Positions 23,132 to 34,000 of a stretch of 64,000 bases of DNA are shown piece by piece. The position numbers and the translations under genes were made by a program. The notes under the pieces were generated by a model. The model worked only from the letters and a program-made list of their open reading frames with translations, had not been told where the DNA came from and searched no databases. Numbering within the stretch: position 1 is the stretch's first letter; each line of letters starts with the position of its first letter. The DNA is from Patulibacter sp. SYSU D01012 (GTDB lineage: Bacteria > Actinomycetota > Thermoleophilia > Solirubrobacterales > Solirubrobacteraceae). Location: contig NZ_JAFMTB010000001.1 in the NCBI RefSeq assembly GCF_017916475.1, forward strand, positions 1,264,849-1,328,848. Direction: 5' to 3'.

Positions 23132-24081
23132 CGGAAGCGCGCGACGACGGGGCGGCTGCCGGCGACGGCGACGGTCACGCGGCCGCCGGCGGGGCGGGGC
23201 AGGCGCACCCGCATGGCACGGACGGCGCGCGCACGGCCCGCGGCCCGCCAGACGGTGCGGTGCCCCTGGTGCACGAGCACGCGGACGCTGCGGCGGGTCG
23301 CGCCCGGCAGGGCGATGCGGATCCGTAGCGTGCGGCCGCTGCGGTGCGCGACCGTGCGCAGGCGGCGGGCGCTCGAGGACTCCGAGGGCGTCGCGACGTT
23401 CACCTGCGCGCCGGCCTCGTCCGCGGCCGGAGGCGCCGCGGGGGTCGCCACGGAGGGCGCTGCGGGCGCGGGCACCGGCTCGGCGTCCTCGTCGATCGGT
23501 GCGCGGGGGCACGGCACGGCGGGCCCCTTCGGCGCGTCGGCCGCGAGGGGCCGCGCGAAGTCCTGCACCCAGTACGGCCCCCGGCCGCTCGGCGTGGTGC
23601 CGATGCCGATGAGCGTGTAGGCGGCCGAGAACAGGTTGACGCAGTGCTTCTCGCTCGCCAGCCAGTCGCGCACGACCTCGCGCGGCGTCGCCTGGCCCAG
23701 GGCGATGTTCTCGCCCACGGCCGACCAGCTCAGGCCGGCCGCGGTGATGCGCACCCCGAGCGTCAGCCCGTCGAGCGTGACGTGGGAGAAGTAGCCGCGC
23801 TGCTGCATGTCGTCGCTGAGTCCCTGCGCGGCCCGGGCGACGGCCGGGTCGGCGTCGAGCGCGCGCAGGCCGACGGCGACGCGCTCGCGGTTGGTCAGGC
23901 AGCGGACCGCCTCGACGGCGCGCGCCGCACCGACCGCAGCGGGGTCGGCGTCCGCGTCGGCGCACGGGGCGGCGGCGGCGCGGCCGGGCGCGGCGAGCGC
24001 CAGCAGGAGCAGCGTCGCCACGAGGGCGAGCGCGATGTGCAGCGGACGGTGGCCGCGGGCGACGCGGGATCGGAGCACCAT
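23128..24081 (-). CDS. Secreted CAP (SCP-like) domain protein, copy 1
   Basis: A 317-aa exported protein: signal peptide (LALVATLLLLALAAPGRAAA), a CAP domain (about 50-190) with YFSHVTLDG, GENIALGQATPREVV and HCVNLFSAAYTLIGIG, then a Pro/Ala linker and a C-terminal beta domain of about 95 residues (RSGRTLRIRIALPGATR). It is a tandem paralogue of the next gene, of identical length. Role unknown; CAP proteins act in the extracellular space. Confidence 0.85.
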   Translation of the reverse strand: MVLRSRVARGHRPLHIALALVATLLLLALAAPGRAAAAPCADADADPAAVGAARAVEAVRCLTNRERVAVGLRALDADPAVARAAQGLSDDMQQRGYFSHVTLDGLTLGVRITAAGLSWSAVGENIALGQATPREVVRDWLASEKHCVNLFSAAYTLIGIGTTPSGRGPYWVQDFARPLAADAPKGPAVPCPRAPIDEDAEPVPAPAAPSVATPAAPPAADEAGAQVNVATPSESSSARRLRTVAHRSGRTLRIRIALPGATRRSVRVLVHQGHRTVWRAAGRARAVRAMRVRLPRPAGGRVTVAVAGSRPVVARFR

Positions 24082-24155
24082 GACGTGCCCCGGAGATCGG
24101 CCCGGCGGGCCGGTCCTTGAGGCGCCCCGTCCACCGCGAGCGTGCGGTGCGCGGA

Positions 24156-25109
24156 CTACCGGAAGGCGACCGTGGTCTGCAGCGCGGCGGCCCGCACGAC
24201 GGCGCGGCCGCGGCCGGCGCGCGGCAGGCGGACGGTCAGCCGGCCGGTGCGCCCGGTCGTGCGGAGCTCGCCGCGAACCGTGCGGCCCGACTGGCTGACG
24301 CGGACGGACACCCGGGTGCGGGCGATCGTCGGCAGCGTGACGCGCACCCGCAGCGTGCGGCCGGAGCGACGCGCGGACGCCCGCAGGCGGGCGCGCTCGT
24401 CCTTCGACGAGCTGGCCGGCGCGGTCGCCAGGTTCAGGTCCTCGCCGTCGGTCGCGGGCGCGTCCTCGGTGGGGACGAGCACGTCGGGCTCGATCGTCGC
24501 GACCCCGTCCCCGGACGGCGCGGGCGACGCCGGCGTCCGCGGGCACGCGACGGTCGGCCCGGCGGCCGGCGTGGCGTTGCCCGGCGTGGCGAAGTTCTGC
24601 ACCCAGAGCACGCCGCGGTCGGTCACGGACACCCCGAAGCCGGTGACCGTGTAGGAGGGGGAGAGCAGGTTGACGCAGTGCCCCTCGCTCGCCAGCCAGT
24701 CCTTCACGGCCTCGCGCGGCGTCGGCTGCCCCAGCGCGATGTTCTCGGCCGCCGCGGACCACGAGAACCCGGCCGCCGTGATCCGCGCGCCCGGCGTCAG
24801 CCCCTCGGGCGTGAGGTGCGAGAAGTAGATCCGGGCCCGCATGTCGTCGGCGTGCCCCTGGGCGGCGCGGCGGACGCGGACGTCGGACGGCTGGGCCGGC
24901 AGACCGACGGCCGCCCGCTCGTACGCGACGAGGCAGCGCAGCGCCGCGACGGACCGGTCGACGCCGACGTCCGCGGGGCGGCTGTCGGCGTCGGGGCACG
25001 ACGCGGCGGACGCGGTCGGCGCCCCCGCGGCGGCCCCGCCCAGGACGGCCATGAGGAGGGTGGCCAGGACGACGACCGGGGCGAGCGGGTGACGGCGAGC
25101 GAGAGGCAT
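24156..25109 (-). CDS. Secreted CAP (SCP-like) domain protein, copy 2
   Basis: A 317-aa paralogue of the neighbouring gene, with the same order: signal peptide (VVVLATLLMAVLGGAAAGAP), CAP domain (YFSHLTPEG, AENIALGQPTPREAVKDWL, HCVNLLSPSYTV), linker, and the RSGRTLRVRVTLPTIAR beta domain. ATG 25109 is preferred; an in-frame start 45 bases upstream would place residues before the signal peptide. The pair lies head-to-tail, 74 bases apart. Confidence 0.85.
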   Translation of the reverse strand: MPLARRHPLAPVVVLATLLMAVLGGAAAGAPTASAASCPDADSRPADVGVDRSVAALRCLVAYERAAVGLPAQPSDVRVRRAAQGHADDMRARIYFSHLTPEGLTPGARITAAGFSWSAAAENIALGQPTPREAVKDWLASEGHCVNLLSPSYTVTGFGVSVTDRGVLWVQNFATPGNATPAAGPTVACPRTPASPAPSGDGVATIEPDVLVPTEDAPATDGEDLNLATAPASSSKDERARLRASARRSGRTLRVRVTLPTIARTRVSVRVSQSGRTVRGELRTTGRTGRLTVRLPRAGRGRAVVRAAALQTTVAFR

Positions 25110-25520
25110 CGCCGGGGGAATCGGCGGCCGGGACCAAACCGGTTGCCGTGTCAATCAGCACAAGCGCCCTACCTGCCCTACGTGGGACCACCGTTCGCCT
25201 ACGGGCCCGTACCTGATGGCTTCATCGAATGAAACTCCCTGCAAATCGGCAGTTTCAAAATCAAACGCGCGATTGGTAGTTAACGCTGCAAGCAACGGTG
25301 TTCCCGTCGACCGCCTCTTCGCGGGGCGCTTGGACGCATGTCCGAGAAACGATTTGGGGGTCCGGCACAGGGAACGCCGTTGCTGTCCTGGCCGGCGGGG
25401 ACAGGGAACGCCGTACCTGTGCCGCGGTTCGGCAGGCGCGGCCCGCCTGGAACGGTCCGTGGTCTCCCGCCGCCGAGGGCCGCGGCCGGGCCGCCGCCGC
25501 CCCGGGGAGCGGTGCGGATC
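25110..25520. other. AT-richer gene-free interval with dyad and direct repeats
   Basis: Bases about 25140-25380 are clearly richer in A and T than the surroundings. TGAAACT (25230-25236) and AGTTTCA (25251-25257) form an inverted repeat. ACAGGGAACGCCGT occurs twice (25367-25380 and 25401-25414), flanked by GGCACAGG and its complement CCTGTGCC (25364-25371 and 25416-25423). No ORF is convincing. It may hold promoters or a remnant. Confidence 0.5.
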
Positions 25521-26705
25521 TCAGCCGTCGAGGACCGGGGTCGCGCCGCGGATCGTCGCCCGCCGCAGGCCGTGACCGACGACCCGGCCCGCGGCCAGCC
25601 GCAGCTCGAGGATCCCGGTGCGGGTGGTCCCGGGCGAGCCGGCGGGGAAGACGAAGTTGCCCAGGCTGTAGGCGACGACGCCGCGGCCGGAGCGGATCAC
25701 GGGCTGCAGGACGTGGGGGTGGGCACCGATGACCGCGGTGGCGCCGGCGCCGAGGGCGGCGCGCGCCAGCGCCCGCTGCCGCGCGCTCGGCGTGGTGGCC
25801 AGCTCGACGCCCCAGTGGAAGCCGGCGACCACGACGTCCGCCTGCCGACGGGCCCGGCGGACCGCCGCCCGGACCGCGTCCGGGGTGCTCCACGCGACGC
25901 CGGGCCGCGAGCCGGTCGCGCGGAACTCGGGCGGCAGGATCTCGTTGAACGCCACGAAGGACACGCGCAGCCCGAGCGCCGTCCGGACGACGGGCCGGTA
26001 CGCGGCGTCCGCGGTCGACCCGGCCCCGACGGGCTCCGCCCCGGCCGCCCGCACGTTGCGCACCGTGTCGAGCAGCGCGCCCGCCCCGTAGTCCCCGGAG
26101 TGGTTGTTCGCCAGGTCGAGCACGTCGAACCCCGCCGCGTCCACCGCCGCCCTCAGCGCGGCCGGGCTGCCCCGGAAGCGGTACTGCTTGGCGAACGGCG
26201 CCCCGCCGGTGCTGACCGCGCACTCCAGGTTGCCGAACGTCAGGTCGGCCCGCCGCAGCACCGGCCCGACGCTGCGCCACGGCCCGCCCAGGTCGCCGCC
26301 GGCCACCGCGCCAAGCGGACGCGGGGCCAGGTTGATGTCCCCGACCGCCGCGAGCGTGAGCGGCCGGACGCGCGTCTTGACGATCGGCGTGGGGACGCCG
26401 TCGGCGCCGACGACGCGCAGGGCGGGGCGGCCGGTGGGCTGGGTGATCCGGAACGCCGTCGCGGGCCGCGCGGCCGTCAGCGCGTTGCCGCGACGCTTCC
26501 AGCGGGCACCGACGCGCTGCTCGACGCGGGCCGGCAGGGCGACGCCCTTGGCACCGACGCGCAGCTCGCCGCCGGGAGCGACGGCGGCGGGGACGACGGC
26601 CGTGCCGCGGCGGGCGGGGGTTGGAGCGGCGGGGGCGGGCGGCGCCGGGGCGACCGCGGCCGCGGGTGTTGGGTTCGGGGTGACGGGCGGGGGCGGCGCG
26701 GGCAT
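25521..26705 (-). CDS. CapA-family (poly-gamma-glutamate/capsule) metallophosphatase-like protein
   Basis: A 394-aa protein. After a Pro/Ala-rich N-terminus (1-45) and a small beta region comes a CapA domain from about residue 115: AVGDINLA, FGNLECAVS, DLANNHSGDYG, GFHWGVELATTPSARQ, GAHPHVLQPV and YSLGNFVFP. CapA proteins have a calcineurin-like fold and are associated with the cell surface. No signal peptide is visible from ATG 26705, so the true start may lie slightly upstream. It is 67 bases downstream of the nuclease gene on the same strand. Confidence 0.85.
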   Translation of the reverse strand: MPAPPPPVTPNPTPAAAVAPAPPAPAAPTPARRGTAVVPAAVAPGGELRVGAKGVALPARVEQRVGARWKRRGNALTAARPATAFRITQPTGRPALRVVGADGVPTPIVKTRVRPLTLAAVGDINLAPRPLGAVAGGDLGGPWRSVGPVLRRADLTFGNLECAVSTGGAPFAKQYRFRGSPAALRAAVDAAGFDVLDLANNHSGDYGAGALLDTVRNVRAAGAEPVGAGSTADAAYRPVVRTALGLRVSFVAFNEILPPEFRATGSRPGVAWSTPDAVRAAVRRARRQADVVVAGFHWGVELATTPSARQRALARAALGAGATAVIGAHPHVLQPVIRSGRGVVAYSLGNFVFPAGSPGTTRTGILELRLAAGRVVGHGLRRATIRGATPVLDG

Positions 26706-26772
26706 CGGGGGATGGTGGCGAACCGGGGGCGGCACCGGCGTGCGCAACGGTTGCCCGGTCCGCCGTCGGCGG

Positions 26773-27780
26773 CTAGCTGCCCGATCCGGCGATCCGGTCG
26801 AGGCGCTCGATGGTGCGAATGATCTCGATCGCCGCAGCCGCCGGCGGCCGGCCGAGCAGGTTGAGCGTCGCCGCCGCATACGTCCCGCGCCCGCGGCTGA
26901 GCGCGCGCTTCGGGCGCGCGAACCCGAGGTCGTCGAGGCCGTCGGCCAGCCCTCCGGCGAGCACCCGCATCTCGTCGCTCAGGTGGCGTCCCCCGCCGAC
27001 ACGGACGGCGAGCTTCGGTGTGCGTTGTTCCACCGTGAGGCTCAGATACACGTCGACGCCGGTGTCCGCCTGCTTCCACTTCGGCGGAGCGGACCAGATC
27101 ACCGGGCCGGAACGCTCCGTCTGGCCGTGCCACGGTGCCGGCTGGCCCTGCAGCTGGTCGCGAGTTTCGGCGAGCCACGCCCACGCCACGAACGTCCCGC
27201 CGTCGATGCGCCTCGACCCGCCGTCACCGTCCAGGTCGGGCAGCACGTCCTCGCACCGCCGCGCGGTCGCGCGGGCGTCCTCCTGACGGCGCACCTCCGC
27301 CGCGATCGCGTCCGCGTACGGACCGAGTTCCGGCAGCACTCCCGCTTCTGCGAGCGCCTGCTGCCACCGTCGGACATCGACGAATCGCCACCGCTCCGAC
27401 GGCAGGGAACGCGGATCGAACTGCAAACCCGTGAGTCCGACCGCCAGGAGGACGCCCCGGTGCGCGATGTCGTCCATCGTCGCCTGGAGTTGGTCGAACG
27501 TGGCCCGGCTGTCGACCTTCGTCTCCACGGCAAGGCGCGACCGGGCGCCGCCGGCCAGCGTGATGTCCGCCACCAGGTCGGCCTTCCCGGGCCCGCGGCG
27601 TGCGGCCGTCAGTCGGCCCTCCGTCGCGACCGTGTCGCCGTCGACCTGGACGGCGTCGACGCCCATCGCTTGCAGCAGCCGGTGTGGCCGGTCGGAGGAC
27701 GGCTCCGCCCGGAGCGCCCACCGCAACACGCCGGTGTGCACGACCTCGTGCTGATAGCCGACAACCTCCACCCAGTCCAT
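26773..27780 (-). CDS. PD-(D/E)XK nuclease superfamily protein
   Basis: A 335-aa protein. The N-terminal E12-x2-H15 helix (EVVHTGVLRWAL) and core D68 in KADLVADI, E86-T-K88 (AVETKVDS), with Gln in FDQLQATM, fit a restriction-endonuclease-like fold, near the PDDEXK_4 group. The C-terminal part is unrecognised. TAGGTT lies 7 nt before the ATG (leaderless). It diverges from the 6.2-kb helicase gene, 296 bases away, and could be its partner in defence. Exact substrate unknown. Confidence 0.7.
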   Translation of the reverse strand: MDWVEVVGYQHEVVHTGVLRWALRAEPSSDRPHRLLQAMGVDAVQVDGDTVATEGRLTAARRGPGKADLVADITLAGGARSRLAVETKVDSRATFDQLQATMDDIAHRGVLLAVGLTGLQFDPRSLPSERWRFVDVRRWQQALAEAGVLPELGPYADAIAAEVRRQEDARATARRCEDVLPDLDGDGGSRRIDGGTFVAWAWLAETRDQLQGQPAPWHGQTERSGPVIWSAPPKWKQADTGVDVYLSLTVEQRTPKLAVRVGGGRHLSDEMRVLAGGLADGLDDLGFARPKRALSRGRGTYAAATLNLLGRPPAAAAIEIIRTIERLDRIAGSGS

Positions 27781-28076
27781 TGGCCGGAACCTATGGGAGC
27801 GGGCGGCGAGACCCCCGCTTAGCGGTGGCGCTCTGGTCCACGACGGGCGCGGCCGGCGCCGGGCGTTCTGCGCGCGCCCGCACTCAGCGCCTGGACGTCA
27901 TTCGATCTTCCAATGGACGCGAACTGCATTCGGCCGCCCCAGCGGACATTCGGCTACCGCCGTTCAGCCGTTCGACGAGGCGCCTTGCGTTTTCGGTCGG
28001 ACGGGACGATTCTCGGCCGACCGTCCCTACGGCGCCGCGCCGGCGTCCGTTCCCCCGCATCAGGAGCACGCGCAGC
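27781..28076. promoter_or_regulatory. Divergent promoter region of the nuclease/helicase island
   Basis: This holds the leftward -10 TAGGTT (27793 to 27788), three CATTCG copies near 27899, 27927 and 27950, and a dyad CGGTCGG (27994-28000) / CCGACCG (28017-28023) ahead of the helicase. CAGGAG before 28077 is a plausible ribosome-binding site. Confidence 0.4.
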
Positions 28077-31000
28077 ATGGACCACGAGCCCCTCTGGGCC
28101 CGCCACCACGTCGTCCGCGACGGCCTCGAGGTCGAGGTCTTCACGCAGCCGGCGGTGAACCTGGCGCTCGTGCACAACCGGGTGCCGCTGGTGCAGTCCG
28201 TGCAAGTCCGCAACGCCGGGGAGGTCCCACAGGTCGACGTGACCGTGACGGTCTCGCTGCACGGGCAAGGCGCGGACCTGTCGGAGCCGTGGACGCGGAC
28301 GTTCGACGGCGAGCTCGCGCCGGGCCGTGAGGTCTCGTGGAGCGACCTCCCCACCGTCCATCCTGCGCACGAGCATCTCGCCGGCCTGAACGAGAGTCAC
28401 CCCGCGACGTTGCGGGTCGTCGCGTCGAGAACGTGGGGCGACGACGCCGAGCTCGCCATCCCGATCGACGTGCTGGCCGCCAACGAGTGGTTCAACGCGC
28501 CCATCTTCTTCTCGTCGCTCGCCGCGTTCGTGCAGCCGAACACGCGCGCGGTCGGCACCATTCTGGACGCGGCGGCCGAGCTGCTGCGGAAGGAGACGGG
28601 CGACTCGAGCCTCGGCGGGTACCAAAAGGGCCCCGAGCGCGCCGCACAGATCGCCGCGGCGATCTACGCCGCGCTGCACGCGCGCCGCATCCGCTACATC
28701 GACCCGCCGGCGTCGTTCGAGGACACCGGCCAGAAGGTCCGCACCACCGCGCAAGTTCTCGAGGAGCGCTTCGGCACCTGCGTCGACTTGGCCGTGACCT
28801 ACGCCGCGTGCCTCGAGCAGGCCGGTCTGTTCCCCGTGCTCTGGCTCGTGGATGGGCACGCGTTCGCGGGCTTCGTGCGCGACGGTGAAGGCGGCGGCCT
28901 GCCGCAGGCCGTCCTCACAGAGCCGAATCAGCTCGTCAACTTCGTCGAGTCGGGCGTGGTCGTCCCCGTCGAGGCCGCGTTCTACGGCGACGAGAAGGAG
29001 CACGGGTTCGCGGGCGCCGTCGCTATCGCGAAGTCCCGCTTCAGCGATCCCGACGCCCTCCGCGGCCTGATCGCCGTCACGAGCGCGAGGCACAACGGCA
29101 TCCGGCCCCTTCCGAGCCGCGACGAGATGGTCGTCCTGGAGCCGGAGGACGAGCCGATCACGGCCGCCACGGGCAACGCCCTCGACCTACCGCCCGAACT
29201 TCGCGCCGCTCACGCCGGCGACAACGTCCTGCTCGACGTGACCGACGACGCCCCGCCGCGCGTCGTGAAGTGGAAGCGCTCGCTGCTCGACCTGAGCACC
29301 CGCAACCGCCTGCTGAACCTGCGCCCGTCGGCGCAGGTGCTCGACCTCCACGTCCCCTCCGGGGCCCTGCCGCTGCTCGACGACCTCGTCCATCAGGGAC
29401 GTACGCTGCGCCTGCGGCCGCAGGACGCCCTGAGCGACGTCCACCAGCTGCAGGGCGCCCGCCGGGCGCAGGACGTCGACACCGAGGTCATCACGCGCCT
29501 GCTCCGTGAAGATCACACCGTCCACGTCGCGGTCACCCAGGCCAAGTACCGGAACAGCCTGCGCGTGCTGGCCCGTACAGCGCGAACGATGTTCGAGGAG
29601 ACGGGCAACTCCAACCTGTATCTCACGTTCGGCGCGCTCGTCCACACGACGCCGAGCGGCAAGGAAGCCCGCGCGCCGCTGTTCCTGATTCCGGCGCGCG
29701 TCGAGGGCGGCACCGGGCGCAGCGAGTTCCGCGTTGCGGTCGACCCGACGAACGTCGCCACCCCCAACCACTGCTTGGTCGAGTGGCTCCGCCTGAAGCA
29801 CGGCGTGCGGATCGCCGACCTCGAGCAGCCGCGGCTCGACGACAGCGGCATCGACGTCGCCCACGCGCTCCCGGCCATTCGCGCCGCCCTGCTCGAGCAC
29901 GCGCTGGACTTCCGCATCGACGAGGTCGCGAGCCTCGCGATCTGCCAGTTCAGCACCTTCGGCATGTGGCAGGATCTCGAGCGCTCGTGGGACGTCCTGC
30001 AGCAGAGCCCGATCGTGCAGCACCTGGCGCTCCACGCGCAGGAGTCGTTCCAGGACCCCGCGGGCGACGGCGTCGACATCGCCCAGCAGGAAGTCGACGA
30101 GACCGATGTCGCGGTGCCGATCCCCGCCGACGGGTCGCAGCTGCGCGCCATCGCGCTCGCCGCCGCCGGCAGGACGTTCGTGCTCGAGGGCCCGCCCGGC
30201 ACCGGCAAGTCGCAGACCATCACCAACCTCATCGCCCACGCGCTGGACCGCGGGAAGACGGTCCTGTTCGTCGCCGAGAAGCAGGCGGCGCTCGACGTCG
30301 TGAAGCGGCGCCTGGCCAAGGTCGGCCTCGAGGACTTCACGCTCGACCTGCACGGCAAGGACCAGCAGCCGGCGCTGATCCGCCAGCAGCTGAAGCGCGC
30401 GATCGACAACGGGGCGACGTACGAGCGCCGCGGGTGGGACGCGAAGCTCGCGACGTTCCGCGGTCGCCACGCGCCGCTCGCGGAATACCCGGAGAAGGTC
30501 CACGCGAAGAACGGCCTCGGCTATTCGCTGTGGAGCGCGGCCGCGGGGCTCCGCCAGTTCGGCGACGGCCCGTCGGCCCCCGTCCCGGCCTCGTTCGTCC
30601 TGAACCCGACGGTCGAGAGCGACGAGCTGCTTGGCGCGCTCCAGAACTTCGCCCGCGCGTCGCGAGCCGTCCGCCTAGCGCCCGATCACCCGTGGGCGCT
30701 CGTCGGCCGGGTCGACGGCGACCTGGACGCGGCGTCCGCTCGGGCGGCGATCGCCGCGCTGACCGCCGCGTTCGACGGCTTGGCCGGCGACGACGACGCG
30801 CAGCGGCTGGCGAAGCTCGCCGGATCGCCCCGCGAGCTTTCGGCCCTGCTCCCGCAGATCCGCGAGCGCCTCGAGCACGAGGGGTTCGGGGCCGACGAGC
30901 TGCACCGCGTTCGCGGCGTCGCGTGGAGGTCCGCGCGTGGGGGGCTGGAGGACGAGGTCGTCCGCTTCGGGGAGCAACACGCGGCCGTCCTGCAGCGCTT

Positions 31001-34000
31001 CACTCCGACATTTCTCGAGGACGGCGACCTGACGGGCCTGTCCGGCCTGGCGGAGGAGGCGCAGAAGGGCCTCTTCGGGAAGAAGAAGAAGGCGGAGCGG
31101 TTCGAGCAGGCCGTCGGTGGCCTGCTGCTGCCCGGCCAGACGCTCGAGGCGGAGCAGGTCGACGGGATCGTGCTCGCCGTTACAGCCGCCCGCGACCACG
31201 CCGCCCGGTTGAGCGCGGACGCTCGCGACCTGTTGCAGGCCGCGACGCCCGCGCACTGGACACCGCTGCGCCCCGACACCCTGATGCGCCTGACGTCGGC
31301 GCTCGACGCGATCGACCGCGCCGTGGCGTTCGCCGACGCGCACCCAGACCTGTGGCGTCGGCTCGAGGAGCACGGCGCGGCGTCGGAGGCCTCCGTTCGC
31401 ACGCTCGAGGCTGTCGCCGCGGCCGTCGACCGGTGGCTCGCTCTGCTGGGTACCGACGACGCCGACCTGGACCGCTGGACCCGGGACCGGCCGTGGACCG
31501 AAGCCTGGCGCGCCGACCTCGTTCACTGGTCGGCCGAGGTCGCCGACGGCGGCGACGTCCCGATCCGCCGCTGGGCGCAGATGGTCGCTTTCCTCGACCC
31601 GCTCCGCGCGGCCGGCCTCGACGCGTTCCGCGAGGCCCTCCTCACCGCGAGTCTGCCGGCGGAAGAGGCCGAGGTGGCGTTCCTGCGAGGCTCCGCGGCG
31701 GCATCGGTCCGCGAGCGCCGGGCCGTCGGTGGGCTCGACGTCTTCGACGCCGCGCTGCGGGACGGCGAGATCGAGGACTTCGCCTCCGCCGCGTCGGCGC
31801 TGCGCGAGGAGCAGACCGTCGCGCTGCCCGCCGCCCTGATCGAGCGGCGGCCGTACCGGGCCGGCAGCCTCGCAGGCCCCGTCGGCGAGCTGCGGCGCAA
31901 GCTCGACGCCAAGCGCAAGGGCGCGACGTTCCGCCAGCTGATCGAGCAGTACGGGGAGGAGATCCTGCAGGCCACGCCGTGCTTCTTCGTCAGCCCGACG
32001 TCGCTGGCGCAGTTCGTGCCGCCCGGTTCCGTGACGTTCGACCTCGTCGTCTTCGATGAGGCCTCGCAGGTCACCGTCCCGCAGGCGATCGGGGCGCTCG
32101 GCCGCGGACGGTCCGCGGTCGTCGTCGGCGACTCGCAGCAGATGCCGCCGACCTCGGTCGGCAAGGTCTCGATGACGGGCGCGGGGGAGGACGACGAGGC
32201 CGACGCCCCGCCCGAGGACCTCGAGAGCATCCTCACCGAGTGCGTCGAATCCCAGGTGCCGCGGCTGTGGCTGTCGTGGCACTACCGCAGCCAGGACGAG
32301 GCGCTCATCGCCTTCTCGAACCAGCACTACTACGAGGGCAACCTCGCGAGCCTGCCGTCCCCGGGCGGCGACCCCACGGCCGGCGTCGAGCTGCGGCGCG
32401 TCGACGGCCAGTTCGATCGCGGGGACGCGGGCGGCGACCTGCGCACGAATCGCGTCGAAGCCGAGGCGATCGTCGACGAGATCCGTCGCCGGGTCGCCGA
32501 CCCGGCGCTCGCGGGGCAGAGCATCGGCGTCGTCACCTTCAACGCCCAGCAGCAGACGCTCGTGCAGAACCTGCTCGAGGACAGCGGCGATCCGCTCGTG
32601 GCGGCGCAGCTCCGTCCGGACGCGACCGAAGGCATCTTCGTCAAGAACCTCGAGAACGTGCAGGGCGACGAGCGCGACGTGATCCTGTTCTCGACCGCGT
32701 TCTCCAAGCGGCCCGAGGGCGGTCCCCTGCCGATGAACTTCGGCCCGATCACCGCCCAGGGCGGCGAGAAGCGCCTGAACGTCGCCGTCACCCGCGCCCG
32801 CCGCAAGGTTGTTCTCTTCACCTCGTTCGACCCGTCCGACATCGACCTGTCCCGTACCTCGTCTCGCGGCATGGCCCACCTGCGTGGCTACCTCGAGATG
32901 GCGGCCAACGGCGCCGCCGCGATGGCCGCACCGCAGCGGTCGGTGGTCGGGCACGACGTGATCGGCGGGGCCATTGCGGAAGCACTGCGCGGGCGGGGCT
33001 ACGAGGTCGAGGCGAACTACGGGCTGTCGGACTTCTCGCTCGACCTGGTGGTACGCGAGGCGGGCGCCGAGCGCTGGCAGGCGGCGATCGTCCTCGACGG
33101 CCCGGGCTGGGCAAAGCGCCCGACGGTCGCCGACCGCGACCTGACGCCGGGGTTGCTCGAACCGCTCATGGGCTGGGGAGCGTCGCTGCGCGTCTGGCTG
33201 CCGGAGTGGCTCGACGCCCCGGACGCCGTGCTCGACCGCGTCGACGCGGCGATCAACGCGGCGAAGGAGCGCGCCGAGGCAGAGCGGGTGCGCCTGGCGG
33301 AGGCCGCCGCCGAGCAGGAACGGCGGATGGAGGAAGCGCGCCGTCGGGCCGAGGAAGAGGCCGCGGCGGGCGACGACGGGGAGGAGTTCGACGAGGAGCC
33401 GGTCGAGGTTGAGACGTACGTGCCGGCGAACGACCTGGGGGATGTGTCGGGGGCTCGGGCGGGGGGCGACCCGTCGGACCTCGACGAAGCACTGGTGGAG
33501 GCGTTCCGTAACGCGGGAGAGCGCGAGCGCGTCGCCCGTGAGCGGGAGGCGTCGACGTCTGCGAACGACGCGGTGTACGCGTCGAGCCTGACCGCCCTGC
33601 CCGGCGGCTCGATCGAGGTTGGATCGGACGGTGGTGAGGAGCCGGCTGCCGAGCCGCCGGACGCTTCCGGGGGCGAGGAACAGAGCCCCCTGGCAGCACT
33701 AGGTCCGGTGGTCCGGGACTGGACCGCCCGCGGCGAGGACTACGTTGAGGAGCCCGCGACCCCTCTCGGCGTGCGCGAGGACCTCGACCGGACGAACTCC
33801 CGCAGCATTCGGGCGACGATCACGGCTGCGGCCCGCCGCACCGTCGAGCAGGAGGGTCCGATGACGACGGAGCGTCTTGCACGGTCGGTCGGGCGCCGCT
33901 TCGGTTTCAGCAGCGTCGCCGCGGCGCGTCGGCGGTTCATCCTCGATCTCGTTCCGTCGGAGCTGATCCATCGCTCCGAGCTCGGCGACTTCGTCTGGCC

